A DNA stretch of 64,000 nt from Pseudomonas parafulva NBRC 16636 = DSM 17004 (GCF_000730645.1 NZ_BBIU01000005.1:1-64000); one strand, 5' to 3'. Shown: positions 18,155-27,570, counted from the first letter of the stretch. Notes: generated by a model from the letters alone, not told the origin. Translations and numbers: made by a program.

Positions 18155-18595
18155 ATGAACGCTTTGAACCTGAAAGTCGCGGTCAGCCTGGTAGAGGCTG
18201 CGCTGGCGGCAGGCCGAACCGTCAACGCAGCGCCGTTGACCGTGGCAGTGCTGGATGCCGGTGGGCATGTGCTGGTATTGCAGCGCGAAGACGGTGCCAG
18301 CCTGCTGCGGCCTGAGCTGGCCACGGGCAAGGCTTGGGGCGCCATTGCGCTGGGCAAGGGCTCACGCTTGCTGGCCCTGGACGCCCAGCAGCGGCCGGCG
18401 TTTTTTGCGGCGCTCAATGGGCTGGGCGAGCGACCGGTGGTGCCGGCACCGGGGGGTGTGCTGATACGTGATCAGGAGGGCAGGGTGTTGGGCGCGGTGG
18501 GGATCAGTGGCGATACGTCGGACATTGACGAGCAGTGCGCCATCAGTGCCATCGAGGCGGTGGGGCTGCGGGCGGATGCGGGGGTGGTGGCCTGA
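18155..18595 (+). CDS. GlcG/HbpS family protein
   Basis: A 146-residue protein of the GlcG/HbpS (heme-degrading/cobalamin adenosyltransferase-like fold) family. VAVLDAGGHVLVLQREDGAS, KAWGAIALGKGS and PGGVLIRDQEGRVLGAVGISG are typical family stretches. It has no signal peptide. Homologues often accompany glycolate or glyoxylate genes but their role is not established. AAGAGGA precedes the ATG. It is divergent from gcl and shares the operator-bearing region. Confidence 0.85.
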   Translation: MNALNLKVAVSLVEAALAAGRTVNAAPLTVAVLDAGGHVLVLQREDGASLLRPELATGKAWGAIALGKGSRLLALDAQQRPAFFAALNGLGERPVVPAPGGVLIRDQEGRVLGAVGISGDTSDIDEQCAISAIEAVGLRADAGVVA

Positions 18596-18610
18596 CCAGG
18601 GTTGGCCTGG

Positions 18611-18756
18611 GCTGGCCCTTTCGCGGGTGAACCCGCTCCCACAATGATGGCGCCAGCGCTCGGGTTTTGTGCAAGCCAGCGTCTGCCCCACTACAGCCTC
18701 TGCCCTAGGGCTGAATGCCCCTGTGGAAGTGGGTTTACCCGCGAAAGGGCCAGCGC
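18611..18756. repeat. Inverted pair of REP elements
   Basis: A REP at 18611-18644 (ending CCCGCTCCCACAA) and its inverted counterpart at about 18721-18756 (starting CTGTGGAAGTGGGTTTACCC) flank about 75 bases between the GlcG-like gene and the convergent TetR gene. They share the GGGCCAGC/GCTGGCCC outer ends. Confidence 0.8.
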
Positions 18757-18761
18757 AGTAC

Positions 18762-19373
18762 TCAGGCTACCTCAGGCTCGCAGCCTTTGAGCACCATGCG
18801 GATGATGGTTTCGGCAGCAGCATCGTAGTCGCTGTCGGCCAGCTTGGCCTTGCCGGTCACGGCCGAAATCTGCCAATCGAAGTCGGCATAGGTCTGGGTC
18901 GCTGCCCAGATGCTGAACATCAGGTGATGCGCATCCACATGGGCGATCTGCCCATGGTCGATCCAGTGCTGGATGCACTCGATATTGTGCCGTGCCTGCG
19001 CATTCAGCTGTTCTACCTGGCTGGGTGACAGGTGCGGTGCGCCGTGCATGATCTCGCTGGCAAACACCTTGGACGCATGGGGCAGGTCACGGGAAATGCG
19101 AATTTTCGAGCGAATGTACGCGCTGAGCACTTCCTTGGGGTCGCCATCGGCGTTGAACGGCGTGGAGGCCTGCATGATCGGCGCGATGATGCTCTCGAGC
19201 ACTTCCCGGTACAGGTTGTCCTTGGACTTGAAGTAGTAGTACACGTTGGGCTTGGGCAGCCCGGCCTTGGCCGCGATGTCGCTGGTCTTGGTGGCCGCGA
19301 AGCCCTTGTCGGCGAATTCCTCGCTGGCCGCGCGCAGGATCAGTTCCTTGTTGCGCTCGCGAATGGTGCTCAT
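18762..19373 (-). CDS. TetR family regulator, RutR-like
   Basis: A 203-residue TetR repressor. The N-terminal helix-turn-helix (about residues 8-55) reads [20 protein letters not shown] and [19 protein letters not shown], and the C-terminal ligand domain ([44 protein letters not shown]) resembles RutR, the pyrimidine-responsive regulator that in E. coli also touches purine and glyoxylate genes. The start at 19373 is preceded by GAGGAAG; a longer frame is rejected. YTGAC-N6-GTCAG sites elsewhere in the window resemble the RutR box TTGACCAnnTGGTCA and are candidate targets. Confidence 0.85.
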   Translation of the reverse strand: MSTIRERNKELILRAASEEFADKGFAATKTSDIAAKAGLPKPNVYYYFKSKDNLYREVLESIIAPIMQASTPFNADGDPKEVLSAYIRSKIRISRDLPHASKVFASEIMHGAPHLSPSQVEQLNAQARHNIECIQHWIDHGQIAHVDAHHLMFSIWAATQTYADFDWQISAVTGKAKLADSDYDAAAETIIRMVLKGCEPEVA

Positions 19374-19506
19374 GGTCAGGGATCTTCCTCGTGTCTGGCC
19401 ACCTCTAAGAGGGATCGGGCATGGTAGCACCGTGCCTGACGGGCGCTCAAGGCAGCGGCCTTGGGCTAGACTCCGGCTCATTCACACACTTGGAAACAGC
19501 ATAATT

Positions 19507-20421
19507 ATGGCAGCAAGCAGTTTACTGGTACTGATCGACGACATCGCCACGCTGCTCGACGACGTATCGCTGATGACCAAGGTCGCGGCAAAGAAAACCG
19601 CTGGCGTGCTGGGGGATGACCTGGCACTCAATGCGCAACAGGTGACCGGCGTGAGCGCCGACCGCGAATTGCCCGTGGTGTGGGCAGTGGCCAAGGGCTC
19701 GCTGATGAACAAGGCGATCCTGGTGCCGGCGGCGCTGTTGATCAGCGCGTTCATCCCATGGGCGGTCACACCGTTGCTGATGGTGGGGGGCGCCTACCTG
19801 TGCTTCGAGGGCTTCGAGAAGCTGGCGCATGCGTTCTTCCACGACAAGGACGAAGAACAGGCCCGGCGTGCCAAGCGCAGCGAGGCGCTGGCGGACCAGA
19901 ACACCGACCTGGTGGCGTTCGAGAAGGCCAAGATCAAGGGGGCCGTGCGCACCGACTTCATTCTCTCTGCTGAGATCATCGCCATCACCTTGGGCATCGT
20001 TGCCGATGCGCCACTGACCCAGCAGATCATCGTGCTGTCGGGCATCGCCGTGGTCATGACCATCGGTGTGTACGGGGTGGTGGGCGGGATCGTGAAGCTG
20101 GACGACCTGGGCCTGTGGATGAGCCGCAAGGCTTCGCGCCTGGTACAGGCCATCGGCAACGGCATCCTGCGGGCCGCGCCCTACATGATGAAAGCTCTGT
20201 CGGTGGTCGGCACGGCGGCCATGTTCCTGGTCGGTGGTGGCATCTTGGTACACGGCATCGCGCCTTTGCACCATGCTGTCGAGGCGTTCAGCGAGGGCCG
20301 TGGCGGGGCGTTGACGGGCGCGCTGCTCAACGGCGTGGCCGGTGTGGTCGCCGGTGCCGTGGTGCTGGCGGTGGTGAGTGGGGCGAGCAAGCTGTGGCAG
20401 GCATTGCGCCCCGCCCACTGA
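19507..20421 (+). CDS. DUF808 family membrane protein (YedI-like)
   Basis: A 304-residue integral membrane protein of the DUF808/YedI family. The N-terminus [39 protein letters not shown] is the family hallmark; four or five hydrophobic segments follow (for example [23 protein letters not shown] and [18 protein letters not shown]). The function is unknown. The ATG at 19507 is chosen on family length; the open frame extends upstream without conserved sequence. Confidence 0.85.
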   Translation: MAASSLLVLIDDIATLLDDVSLMTKVAAKKTAGVLGDDLALNAQQVTGVSADRELPVVWAVAKGSLMNKAILVPAALLISAFIPWAVTPLLMVGGAYLCFEGFEKLAHAFFHDKDEEQARRAKRSEALADQNTDLVAFEKAKIKGAVRTDFILSAEIIAITLGIVADAPLTQQIIVLSGIAVVMTIGVYGVVGGIVKLDDLGLWMSRKASRLVQAIGNGILRAAPYMMKALSVVGTAAMFLVGGGILVHGIAPLHHAVEAFSEGRGGALTGALLNGVAGVVAGAVVLAVVSGASKLWQALRPAH

Positions 20422-20461
20422 GGTGGCTGGCCGGTGCTGCTGCGCCGGCCGCGCACTCAGG

Positions 20462-21244
20462 TTAGAACAGCACCTTGACCAGGAAACTCATGGTGTTCTG
20501 GTCGGTGGTGAAGCCGTCGCTGTCCTTGATCCCGTACTTGTTCTTCCAGTAGTCGTACTCCACACCCACGTACAGCTGCTTTTCGCCCAGGTTCAGGGCC
20601 TTGCCCAGGTCATACTTGATCTGTGGGTTGAAGTGAAGGTTGGCCTGGTAGGTGCCGCGGCGGTTTTCGTCGTTGTCCACCACCCAGTCCATGTAGCCAT
20701 CGATCAGCACATCCGACGAGCCCACCGGGATGGTGTACGACCACACAGGCGTGATCTGCCAGACGTTGTCACCCGGGCGGCTGCCGTCGGTGGTGCGCTG
20801 GTAGAAGTTCAGCTGGAAGTAGTCGAAGCCCGGGATCGCCAGGTCGAACCCTGGGCCGATCAGGTATGCCTCGGTATCACCTTCGCCAAACTCGTAGGTC
20901 ATGGCCAACAGCACATCCTTGATGGGGCCGAACTCAAACTTCTGGTCGAAGATCTTGCCGAACGACAGGCGCGGGGTGATCTCGCCGTAGTAGGTGTTCG
21001 GGCCATTGCCGCTGTCTTTCTGCCCTTGGTAGAAAATCTTGTCGACGAAGATGAAGTTGTCGCCGTACTTCCAGCCATCGGCATGCTCGAAGGTGACGGT
21101 TTGCTGGGTCGGCGGGTTGACCTTGAAGTTCTTGCCCCACAGGTAGGTGAGGCTGTTGCTCTGCCACTGCAGCAGGTCGCCACCGAAGGTGGTGCCGCAC
21201 GCCAGCAGGCCGCCGGCCAGGATCAGGCTCTTGATGATACGCAT
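20462..21244 (-). CDS. Tsx-like nucleoside-specific outer membrane channel, copy 1
   Basis: A 260-residue exported beta-barrel of the Tsx/OmpK family. An N-terminal signal peptide (LILAGGLLACGTTFGG) is followed by alternating amphipathic strands, and the chain ends in Phe (SFLVKVLF), the outer-membrane assembly signal. It is very similar to the next gene at 21597-22382 (shared LTYLWGK, DVLLAMTYEFGEGD, GSRPGDNVWQITPVWSYT, DGYMDWV). Likely carries nucleosides, purines or ureides across the outer membrane for the adjacent permease and puu genes. A YTGAC-N6-GTCAG site lies about 215 bases upstream. Confidence 0.88.
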   Translation of the reverse strand: MRIIKSLILAGGLLACGTTFGGDLLQWQSNSLTYLWGKNFKVNPPTQQTVTFEHADGWKYGDNFIFVDKIFYQGQKDSGNGPNTYYGEITPRLSFGKIFDQKFEFGPIKDVLLAMTYEFGEGDTEAYLIGPGFDLAIPGFDYFQLNFYQRTTDGSRPGDNVWQITPVWSYTIPVGSSDVLIDGYMDWVVDNDENRRGTYQANLHFNPQIKYDLGKALNLGEKQLYVGVEYDYWKNKYGIKDSDGFTTDQNTMSFLVKVLF

Positions 21245-21596
21245 CGCGTGTGTCGCTCCCTTGATTGGTCAGTTGTCAGCGCTCGTTGATGGCGCTTTTT
21301 CTGTCTTTTTAGTCAGCTTTTTTCGTTTGGCCATAGCTGTTTGGCAAGGGTCGCGCCAACTTTTCCAGGTTGGCCGAACCGTCCTGCTCGACGTCGTTCT
21401 GAACGGATGAAAAGGGTCTTTCAGGCTGGCAACACGTCGGCCAACCGCCCGAATTCATTGACTGAGCGGTCAGTTAACGCAGGCAGAATCCGTTCTGCCC
21501 CGATCGAGGGGGCGCGCAGGTTACTGGCTTGCGCGCCTGGCCTCAAGTGCTCCTTCCTGGCGCACGTGGTACAAACTTGTGCGTTTGGTCAGCTTC
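21245..21596. other. Intergenic region between tandem porin genes
   Basis: About 350 bases without a gene. It contains the palindromic site at 21458-21477 described separately and presumably the promoter of the downstream porin copy. No convincing small ORF or terminator was seen. Confidence 0.6.
21458..21473. promoter_or_regulatory. Candidate TetR/RutR-like operator TTGACTGAGCGGTCAG
   Basis: YTGAC-N6-GTCAG dyad, continuing to a 20-bp imperfect palindrome through 21477 (TTAA on the right, matched by TT on the left). It has the same arm spacing as the sites at 27571, 29740 and 36792. The position is upstream of the first porin gene. Confidence 0.5.
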
Positions 21597-22382
21597 CTAG
21601 AAGTGCACCTTGACCAAGGCGCTGGCCACGCTCTGGTTGGTGCTCAGGCTGCCGCGGCTGTCGATGCCGTATTTGTCTTTCCAGTAGCTGTATTCAAAGC
21701 CCACGTACAACTGCCGGGCGCCGAAATTCAGGACCTTGCCCAGGTCGTATTTCACCTGTGGGTTGAAGTGCAGGTTGGCGTGGTAGGTGCCACGGCGGTT
21801 CCGGTCGTTGTCCGTGACCCAGTCCATGTAGCCGTCTATCAGAATGTCGGATTTGCCGACAGGCACGGTGTATGACCAGGCCGGGGTGATTTGCCAGACG
21901 TTGTCGCCCGGCCGGCTGCCCTCGGTGTTGCGCACGTAGAAATTGAGCACGAAATAGTTGAAACCCGGCACGTCCAGGTCAAAGCCCGGGCCGATCAGGT
22001 ACGCCTCGTTGTCACCTTCGCCGCGCTCGTAGGTCATGGCCAGCAGCACGTCCTTGATCGGCCCAAAGGCCAGCTTGCGGTCTAGGATCTTGCCCAATGA
22101 CAGGCGCGGGCTGAACTCGCCGTAGTAAGTGGTTACGCCTTTGCCCGGGTCGGCTTTGCCGTTGTAGAAGATCTTGTCGACGAACAGAAAGGTGTCGCCG
22201 TACTTCCATTTGTTGGCGTGCTCGAACGTGAGGGTTTGCTGGATATCAGGGTTTACCTTGAAATCCTTGCCATACAGGTAGGTCAGGCTTTCGCCGTGCC
22301 ATTGCAGCCATTCGCCAGCGTGGGTGGGCGCGTTGGCCAGCAGGCTGCCGCCCAGCAACAGGGACGAGGTGATGTGTTTCAT
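21597..22382 (-). CDS. Tsx-like nucleoside-specific outer membrane channel, copy 2
   Basis: A 261-residue tandem paralogue of the porin at 20462-21244, with a signal peptide (SSLLLGGSLLANAPTHAG) and C-terminal Phe (ALVKVHF). Strands match copy 1 almost throughout; differences concentrate in the middle and near the C-terminus (DSRGSLSTNQSVAS against DSDGFTTDQNTMS), in likely loops. The two copies may differ in substrate or expression. It lies 72 bases downstream of the NCS2 permease gene and may be cotranscribed with it. Confidence 0.88.
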   Translation of the reverse strand: MKHITSSLLLGGSLLANAPTHAGEWLQWHGESLTYLYGKDFKVNPDIQQTLTFEHANKWKYGDTFLFVDKIFYNGKADPGKGVTTYYGEFSPRLSLGKILDRKLAFGPIKDVLLAMTYERGEGDNEAYLIGPGFDLDVPGFNYFVLNFYVRNTEGSRPGDNVWQITPAWSYTVPVGKSDILIDGYMDWVTDNDRNRRGTYHANLHFNPQVKYDLGKVLNFGARQLYVGFEYSYWKDKYGIDSRGSLSTNQSVASALVKVHF

Positions 22383-22454
22383 GGGGGGCTCCCGGCCTTA
22401 TTGTTCTTGTTGGTTGGTGCGGCGGGCAGGGGCGGCATGGCGCCGCCCTGGTCT

Positions 22455-23810
22455 TCAGTGGGGGTGGCAGGGCGCGTTGTGCGCCGCCCGGTCAGCCCCG
22501 CCCAGAATGTTGAACAGCACGTTCAGCACCAGTGCACTGACCGTGGCCATGGCAATGCCGCTGTGGGTGATCGGCTCCATCCACTGGGGCATTTGGGCGA
22601 AGAATTCCGGGCGCACCACCGGGATGAGCCCGAAACCCACGCTGACCGCCACCAGCAACTGGTTGCGCCGGTCACCAATGTCGGCTTCCTGAAGAATCTT
22701 GATCCCTGTGGCGGTGACCATGCCGAACATGGCGATGGAGGCGCCGCCCAGCACGGCCGGTGGTATCGAGGCAATCAGGAACGCCGCCTTGGGCAGCAGG
22801 CTGAGCAGCACCAACAGGGCACCGGCAACCACGGTGACGTAGCGGCAGCGTACGCCGGTCATCTGCACCAGGCCGATGTTCTGGGCGAACGAGGAATGGG
22901 TGAAGGTGTTGAAAAACCCGGCGATGAACGAGGCGCCGGCATCGCACAGCAGGCCGCGCCGTAGCATCCCCGGGGTGACTTCCCGGTCGGTGACCTTGCC
23001 CAACGCCAGGAACATGCCCGTGGACTCGACGAAGATGATCACTACCACCAGGCACATGGACAGGATGGGCGCCAGGCTGAAGGTGGGCATGCCAAAGTGC
23101 AGGGGCGTTACCACCTGCAACCAGGGTGCAGCCCCCAGCCCTGACAGGTCGACCATGCCGATGGCGCCGGCCAGCAGGTAGCCGAGGCCCATGCCCACCA
23201 GCACCGAGACATTCACCCAGAACCCGCGCATGAAGCGGTTGATCAGCAGGATGACCGCCAGCACCAGGCCGGCCACCAGCAGGTAGACCGGCGAGCCGAA
23301 GGTGGTGGCCTGCTGGCCCCCACCTGCCCAGTTCACGGCCACAGGGAACAGCGACAGGCCAATGGACGTGATCACGGTGCCGGTGACCAGGGGCGGGAAG
23401 AACCGCACCACCTTGGACATGAACGGTGCGACCAGCATGCCGAAGAACCCGGCGGCGATGGTGGCGCCGAAAATGCCTTGCAGGCCCACACCGGGCATGC
23501 CGGCCATGGCCACCATGCTGCCGACGGCGGCAAAGCTGGCGCCCATCATCACCGGCATGCGAATGCCGACAGGGCCGATACCGAAGGACTGGACGATGGT
23601 TGCAACACCGGCCACCAGCAGGTCGGCGTTGATCAGGAAGGCAACCTCTTCGCGGGACAGCCCTGCGGCCTGGCCAATGATCAGCGGCACCGCGATGGCA
23701 CCCCCATACATCAGCAGCACATGTTGCAGGCCCACCAGGATGAGTTGGAACAGCGGCAATGGCTGTCGGGGTGGCGCTACTGGAATGTAGGCCTTGCGTG
23801 ACTCGGACAT
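22455..23810 (-). CDS. NCS2 family urate/xanthine permease
   Basis: A 451-residue inner-membrane nucleobase:cation symporter-2. The family signature QNIGLVQMTGVR matches [QEP]-N-x-G-x4-T-[RKG]. The TM1 QH motif is present (LVGLQHVLLMYGGAIAVPL), and the intramembrane carboxylate segment is VVIIFVESTGMFLALG. Members transport urate or xanthine with protons. The location between porins and puuD favours urate, by inference. A second, AzgA-type purine permease is at 28292. Confidence 0.92.
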   Translation of the reverse strand: MSESRKAYIPVAPPRQPLPLFQLILVGLQHVLLMYGGAIAVPLIIGQAAGLSREEVAFLINADLLVAGVATIVQSFGIGPVGIRMPVMMGASFAAVGSMVAMAGMPGVGLQGIFGATIAAGFFGMLVAPFMSKVVRFFPPLVTGTVITSIGLSLFPVAVNWAGGGQQATTFGSPVYLLVAGLVLAVILLINRFMRGFWVNVSVLVGMGLGYLLAGAIGMVDLSGLGAAPWLQVVTPLHFGMPTFSLAPILSMCLVVVIIFVESTGMFLALGKVTDREVTPGMLRRGLLCDAGASFIAGFFNTFTHSSFAQNIGLVQMTGVRCRYVTVVAGALLVLLSLLPKAAFLIASIPPAVLGGASIAMFGMVTATGIKILQEADIGDRRNQLLVAVSVGFGLIPVVRPEFFAQMPQWMEPITHSGIAMATVSALVLNVLFNILGGADRAAHNAPCHPH

Positions 23811-24045
23811 GCAGCACCTCGAGTTTTGTTTTTATTCTCGGATCCAAGCAGCAGGTATCAGGCGGTACGTTCCAGCACGGAATGCTGGGTTACCGCCATG
23901 AAACCTGGCGCTCGATGCTTGCTTGTTGCGTAACACAGGCGCGTCGAGGCCTTTGGCTAGCGGCCTCTATGCGCCAGTCAGGTGCTCGGCAAGCCCACCC
24001 CGGCAAGGGAATGCCCTTGGGGGCGGGTTGGCCGGCGGGGTGTGG

Positions 24046-25359
24046 TCAGTTGACCGGGGCGCCTTTGGCGATCCAGTCACCCACCAGCTTGCGCTCTTCG
24101 GTGGTCATCTGGGTGATGTTGCCCAGCGGCATGATCTGGCTGGCCACGGCCTGCGCCTGGATGCGCGCAGCCTGGGCCTGGATCTGCTGCGGGGTGTCGA
24201 ACATCACGCCGGCCGGGGCGGCGCTGAACAGTGGGCTGGTCGGTTTGGACGAATGGCACACGGTGCAGCGTTCCTGGATGACGTTGTGAATCTTGTCGAA
24301 ACTCTCGCCACCTGCCTGGGCAGTCGCTTGCGCGGGGGCGGCGGCTTCAGCCGGTTTGGCCGCCTGCTCGGCGCGCAGCTCGGCGGCAGTCTTGCCGCCC
24401 ACTGCCGTGGCTGGGAGTGGCTGGTACTCCACCTTCGCGGCAGCTTGCTCAGGGCTCACGGCCATTGGCCGGGGGCCGGTGACGTAGGCCAGGCAGATCA
24501 TCGCCAGGGCGCCGGCGGGCAGGGTCCAGGCATACTTGTTGCTGTCGTGGCGCGTGTTGAAATAGTGGCGGATGAGCACCGCGGCCACGGCGATCCCGGC
24601 CAGGATCAGCCAGTTGTACTGGCTGCCATAGGTGCTGGGGAAGTGGTTGCTGATCATGATGAACAGCACCGGCAAGGTGAAGTAGTTGTTATGGCGCGAA
24701 CGCAGCAGCCCCTTGGCCGGCAGCAACGGGTCGGGCGTGGTGTTGTTCTCGATCGCCGCCACCAGCTGGCGCTGGGCCGGCATGATGATGCGGAACACGT
24801 TGCCGACCATGATGGTGCCGATGATGGCGCCTGTGTGCAGGTAGGCGCCACGGCCGCTGAACACCAGGCTGAAGCCCCAGCAGGCCGCGATGATCAGCAC
24901 GAACAGCACCGCACCCAGCAGCATGGGCTTTTTACCCAGCGGCGAGTCGCAGAGGAAGTCGTAGACGAACCAGCCGGCCACCAGCGAACCGATACCGATG
25001 GCCACGCCCTCGGCGCCGCTCAGGGTACTGCCCGGGGCCAGCAGGTACAGCGTTGGGTTCCAGTAGAACACCACGCACAGCAGGGCAATGCCGGACATCC
25101 AGGTGAAGTAGGCTTCCCATTTGAACCAGTGCAGGTTCTCGGGCATTTTCGGCGGTGCCAGCTTGTATTTTTCGAGGTGGTAGATACCACCCCCGTGTAT
25201 GGCCCACAAATCACCCGACAACCCATCGCGCGGGTTGCTGCGGTTGAGGTTGTTTTCCAGCCAGACGAAGTAGAACGATGCACCGATCCAGGCCACGCCG
25301 GTGATCATGTGAACCCAGCGAATGCTCAGGTTCAGCCACTCGTGAAGGTGTGCTTCCAC
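24046..25359 (-). CDS. puuD: Urate hydroxylase PuuD, membrane protein with C-terminal cytochrome c domain
   Basis: A 437-residue integral membrane protein with about eight hydrophobic segments and a C-terminal c-type cytochrome domain. The heme motif is CTVCH (in IQERCTVCHSS), with a distal Met in SQIMPLGN. An Ala/Gln/Glu-rich linker separates the two parts. This architecture is PuuD, the membrane urate hydroxylase of many Proteobacteria, which makes 5-hydroxyisourate and passes electrons to the respiratory chain without H2O2. It fills the urate-oxidising step; no soluble uricase is seen in the window. Confidence 0.93.
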   Translation of the reverse strand: MEAHLHEWLNLSIRWVHMITGVAWIGASFYFVWLENNLNRSNPRDGLSGDLWAIHGGGIYHLEKYKLAPPKMPENLHWFKWEAYFTWMSGIALLCVVFYWNPTLYLLAPGSTLSGAEGVAIGIGSLVAGWFVYDFLCDSPLGKKPMLLGAVLFVLIIAACWGFSLVFSGRGAYLHTGAIIGTIMVGNVFRIIMPAQRQLVAAIENNTTPDPLLPAKGLLRSRHNNYFTLPVLFIMISNHFPSTYGSQYNWLILAGIAVAAVLIRHYFNTRHDSNKYAWTLPAGALAMICLAYVTGPRPMAVSPEQAAAKVEYQPLPATAVGGKTAAELRAEQAAKPAEAAAPAQATAQAGGESFDKIHNVIQERCTVCHSSKPTSPLFSAAPAGVMFDTPQQIQAQAARIQAQAVASQIMPLGNITQMTTEERKLVGDWIAKGAPVN

Positions 25360-25419
25360 AGTATGTACCTCTTGCCGACCACAGCCCCGGGACGATGACG
25401 GGGCATGACCGACCTTTTC

Positions 25420-25923
25420 TTATTGGTGGGGATTGAGGATCAGCATCTGCTCCTCGCTGAAGTAATGCTCATCGCAGTTGTTACCTGCACCACTGCGATC
25501 AACCACCAGGAAGTCATCCCGCTTTTCGATCGTCAGCACCGGGTGGTGCCAGACGCCGCGATGGTAATTGACGCCCTGCCTGCCATTACTGCGGAAGGCA
25601 CGGACCAGACCTGATACAGGTGCATCGCCAATGGGCGCGACCACGATCAGAAAGGGGTTGCCGAGCAGCGGGATGAAAGCCTGGCTGCCCAGCGGATGGC
25701 GTTCCAGCATGCGCACGGTCAGCGGCATGTCCAGCGCTTCGGCGCGGAAGATGCTGATGATGGCGTTGTCTTCAGGCTCGGCGGTTTCGACCGTGGCGAG
25801 CTTGTGAAAGCGCATGGTCGAGCCGTTGTTGATCATGAAGTGATCGCTGCCATCGGTTTCGATCACGTCACCGAAGGGGGCGAAGGCTTCTTTGGTCAGG
25901 GGCTCGATCATCAGGGTGCGCAT
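25420..25923 (-). CDS. allA: Ureidoglycolate lyase
   Basis: A 167-residue cupin-fold enzyme that splits ureidoglycolate into glyoxylate and urea. MRTLMIEPLTKEAFAPFGDV, ISIFRAEAL, MLERHPLGSQAFIPL and VNYHRGVWHHPVL are family stretches. The start at 25923 is preferred to a longer frame, on family length. It supplies glyoxylate to gcl. It lies between uraD (46 bases upstream) and puuD, without an allantoicase gene. Confidence 0.93.
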   Translation of the reverse strand: MRTLMIEPLTKEAFAPFGDVIETDGSDHFMINNGSTMRFHKLATVETAEPEDNAIISIFRAEALDMPLTVRMLERHPLGSQAFIPLLGNPFLIVVAPIGDAPVSGLVRAFRSNGRQGVNYHRGVWHHPVLTIEKRDDFLVVDRSGAGNNCDEHYFSEEQMLILNPHQ

Positions 25924-25969
25924 GCGGTTATCTCTTCTATTGTGCGTTGTTCTAAAGAATCGTCGGGGG

Positions 25970-26485
25970 TTACAGCTGCTGCAGGCGGAACAGGGCAATC
26001 TGGTTGATTTGCGTCAGCGCTTCGCGGAACTCGGCTTCGGGGTCGTTGTGAATACGCTGCTCGAATGCGGCCAGTATCTGGTGCCGGTTGCTGCCACGCA
26101 CCGCCATGATGAACGGGAACTGGAACTTGGCTTTGTAGGCATCGTTCAGCTCGGTGAAGCGGGCGAACTCTGCCGCAGTGCACTGGTGGATGCCTGCACC
26201 GGCCTGTTCGTTGGTGCTCGATGCCGTCAGCTCGCCTTGCACGGCTGCCTTGCCGGCCAGATCCGGGTGGGCGTTGATCAAGGCCAGTTGGTCAGCGTGC
26301 GGTGCATCGAGCAGGATAGTGCTCATGCGCTGGTGCAGCGCTTCGACCTGGTCCAGCTCATGGGGCTGGCCCAGGTCGTACGCCTTTTCAGCGACCCAAG
26401 GCGAATGTTCGTAGATGTCGGCAAATGCCTCGACGAATGCTTCGCGGCCCAGGGTGGAGGGTTGCAGGGTGTTGAAAGCGGTCAT
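25970..26485 (-). CDS. uraD: OHCU decarboxylase
   Basis: A 171-residue 2-oxo-4-hydroxy-4-carboxy-5-ureidoimidazoline decarboxylase that yields S-allantoin from the hydroxyisourate hydrolase product. Conserved parts are the catalytic His in NAHPDLAGK (His73), the TNEQAGAG loop and FQFPFIMAVRG. It overlaps the puuE stop (TGATG), so the two are translationally coupled. Confidence 0.94.
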   Translation of the reverse strand: MTAFNTLQPSTLGREAFVEAFADIYEHSPWVAEKAYDLGQPHELDQVEALHQRMSTILLDAPHADQLALINAHPDLAGKAAVQGELTASSTNEQAGAGIHQCTAAEFARFTELNDAYKAKFQFPFIMAVRGSNRHQILAAFEQRIHNDPEAEFREALTQINQIALFRLQQL

Positions 26486-27411
26486 CAGGCGTTCTCTTTG
26501 CGGTACGGGTGGGTGGCGTGCCAGTGGCGTGCGATGTCTACGCGCCGGGCAAACCAGACCTGCTCATGGCGCTTGGCGTAGTCGACGAAGCGCTTGAGCG
26601 CCGCCAGCCTTGCCGGGCGACCTACCAGGCGGCAGTGCAGGCCGATGGAGAGCATCTTGGGCGCTTCGGCGCCCTCGGCGTACAGCACGTCGAAGGCATC
26701 TTTCAGGTACTGGTAGAACTGTTCGCCGCAGTTGAACCCCTGCACCTGGGTGAAGCGCATGTCGTTGGTGTCCAGGGTGTACGGGATCACCAGGTGCGGT
26801 TTGCCGGTTGGGTTGCGGGGCTCCCAGTAGGGCAGGTCATCGTCGTAGGTGTCGCTGTCGTACAAAAAGCCGCCTTCTTCCATTACCAGGCGGCGGGTAT
26901 TGGGGCCGGTACGGCCGGTGTACCAGCCCAGGGGGCGCTCGCCGGTGATTTCGGTGAGGATGCGGATGGCTTCGAGCATGTGCTCGCGTTCCTGGGCCTC
27001 GTCCATGTACTGGTAGTCGATCCAGCGGTAACCGTGGCTGCAGATCTCGTGGCCGGCTTCGGCCATGGCGCGGATCACGTCAGGGTGGCGCTGGGCTGCC
27101 ATGGCCACGGCGAAGATGGTCAGCGGCACGCCGCTGTCCTTGAACAACTTGAGCAGGCGCCATACCCCGGCGCGGCTGCCATACTCGTAAAGCGACTCCA
27201 TGCTCTGGTTGCGCACACCCTGCAGCGGCTGGGCAGCGACCATTTCCGACAGGAAGGCTTCGGACTCCTTGTCACCGTGCAGGATGTTGCGCTCGCCGCC
27301 TTCTTCGTAGTTGAGCACGAAAGACAGTGCAATACGGGCGTTGCCTGGCCAGTGCGGGTGAGGAGGGGTGTTACCGTAACCGATCAGGTCGCGAGGATAG
27401 TCAGCGCTCAC
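26485..27411 (-). CDS. puuE: Allantoinase PuuE (polysaccharide-deacetylase fold)
   Basis: A 308-residue metal-independent allantoinase of the polysaccharide deacetylase superfamily, opening S-allantoin to allantoate. Typical stretches are YPRDLIGYGNTPPHPHWP, ALSFVLNYEEGGERNILHGD, GSRAGVWRLL, GHEICSHGYRWIDYQ and GWYTGRTGPNTRRLV. The GTG at 27411 is chosen because AAGGA lies eight bases upstream and the family N-terminus begins there; the frame extends further without conservation. A TTGTATACAA site lies about 75 bases upstream. Confidence 0.94.
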   Translation of the reverse strand: MSADYPRDLIGYGNTPPHPHWPGNARIALSFVLNYEEGGERNILHGDKESEAFLSEMVAAQPLQGVRNQSMESLYEYGSRAGVWRLLKLFKDSGVPLTIFAVAMAAQRHPDVIRAMAEAGHEICSHGYRWIDYQYMDEAQEREHMLEAIRILTEITGERPLGWYTGRTGPNTRRLVMEEGGFLYDSDTYDDDLPYWEPRNPTGKPHLVIPYTLDTNDMRFTQVQGFNCGEQFYQYLKDAFDVLYAEGAEAPKMLSIGLHCRLVGRPARLAALKRFVDYAKRHEQVWFARRVDIARHWHATHPYRKENA

Positions 27412-27486
27412 TGCAGTTTTCCTTCTTGTGCGTTTGTGCGGGGGTGGGCGGGCCGCGTCGCTGTGTCGCACCACCGGATGGGCTGA

Positions 27487-27496
27487 TTGTATACAA
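27487..27496. promoter_or_regulatory. Candidate GclR operator TTGTATACAA upstream of puuE
   Basis: Exact copy of the palindrome found before gcl and the GlcG-like gene. Confidence 0.68.
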
Positions 27497-27570
27497 CTTA
27501 TGAAATCTTTTGTAAGCCTGTTTTTCCGCATTTCTGCCCATTTGTCGCGTTCTGAACACTTGCAAGAAAC

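Noticed and set aside
20429..20450. GGCCGG...CCGGCC hairpin between the DUF808 and porin genes as a terminator
   Set aside because: The stem is good but no T-run follows on either strand, so it was not listed as an intrinsic terminator.
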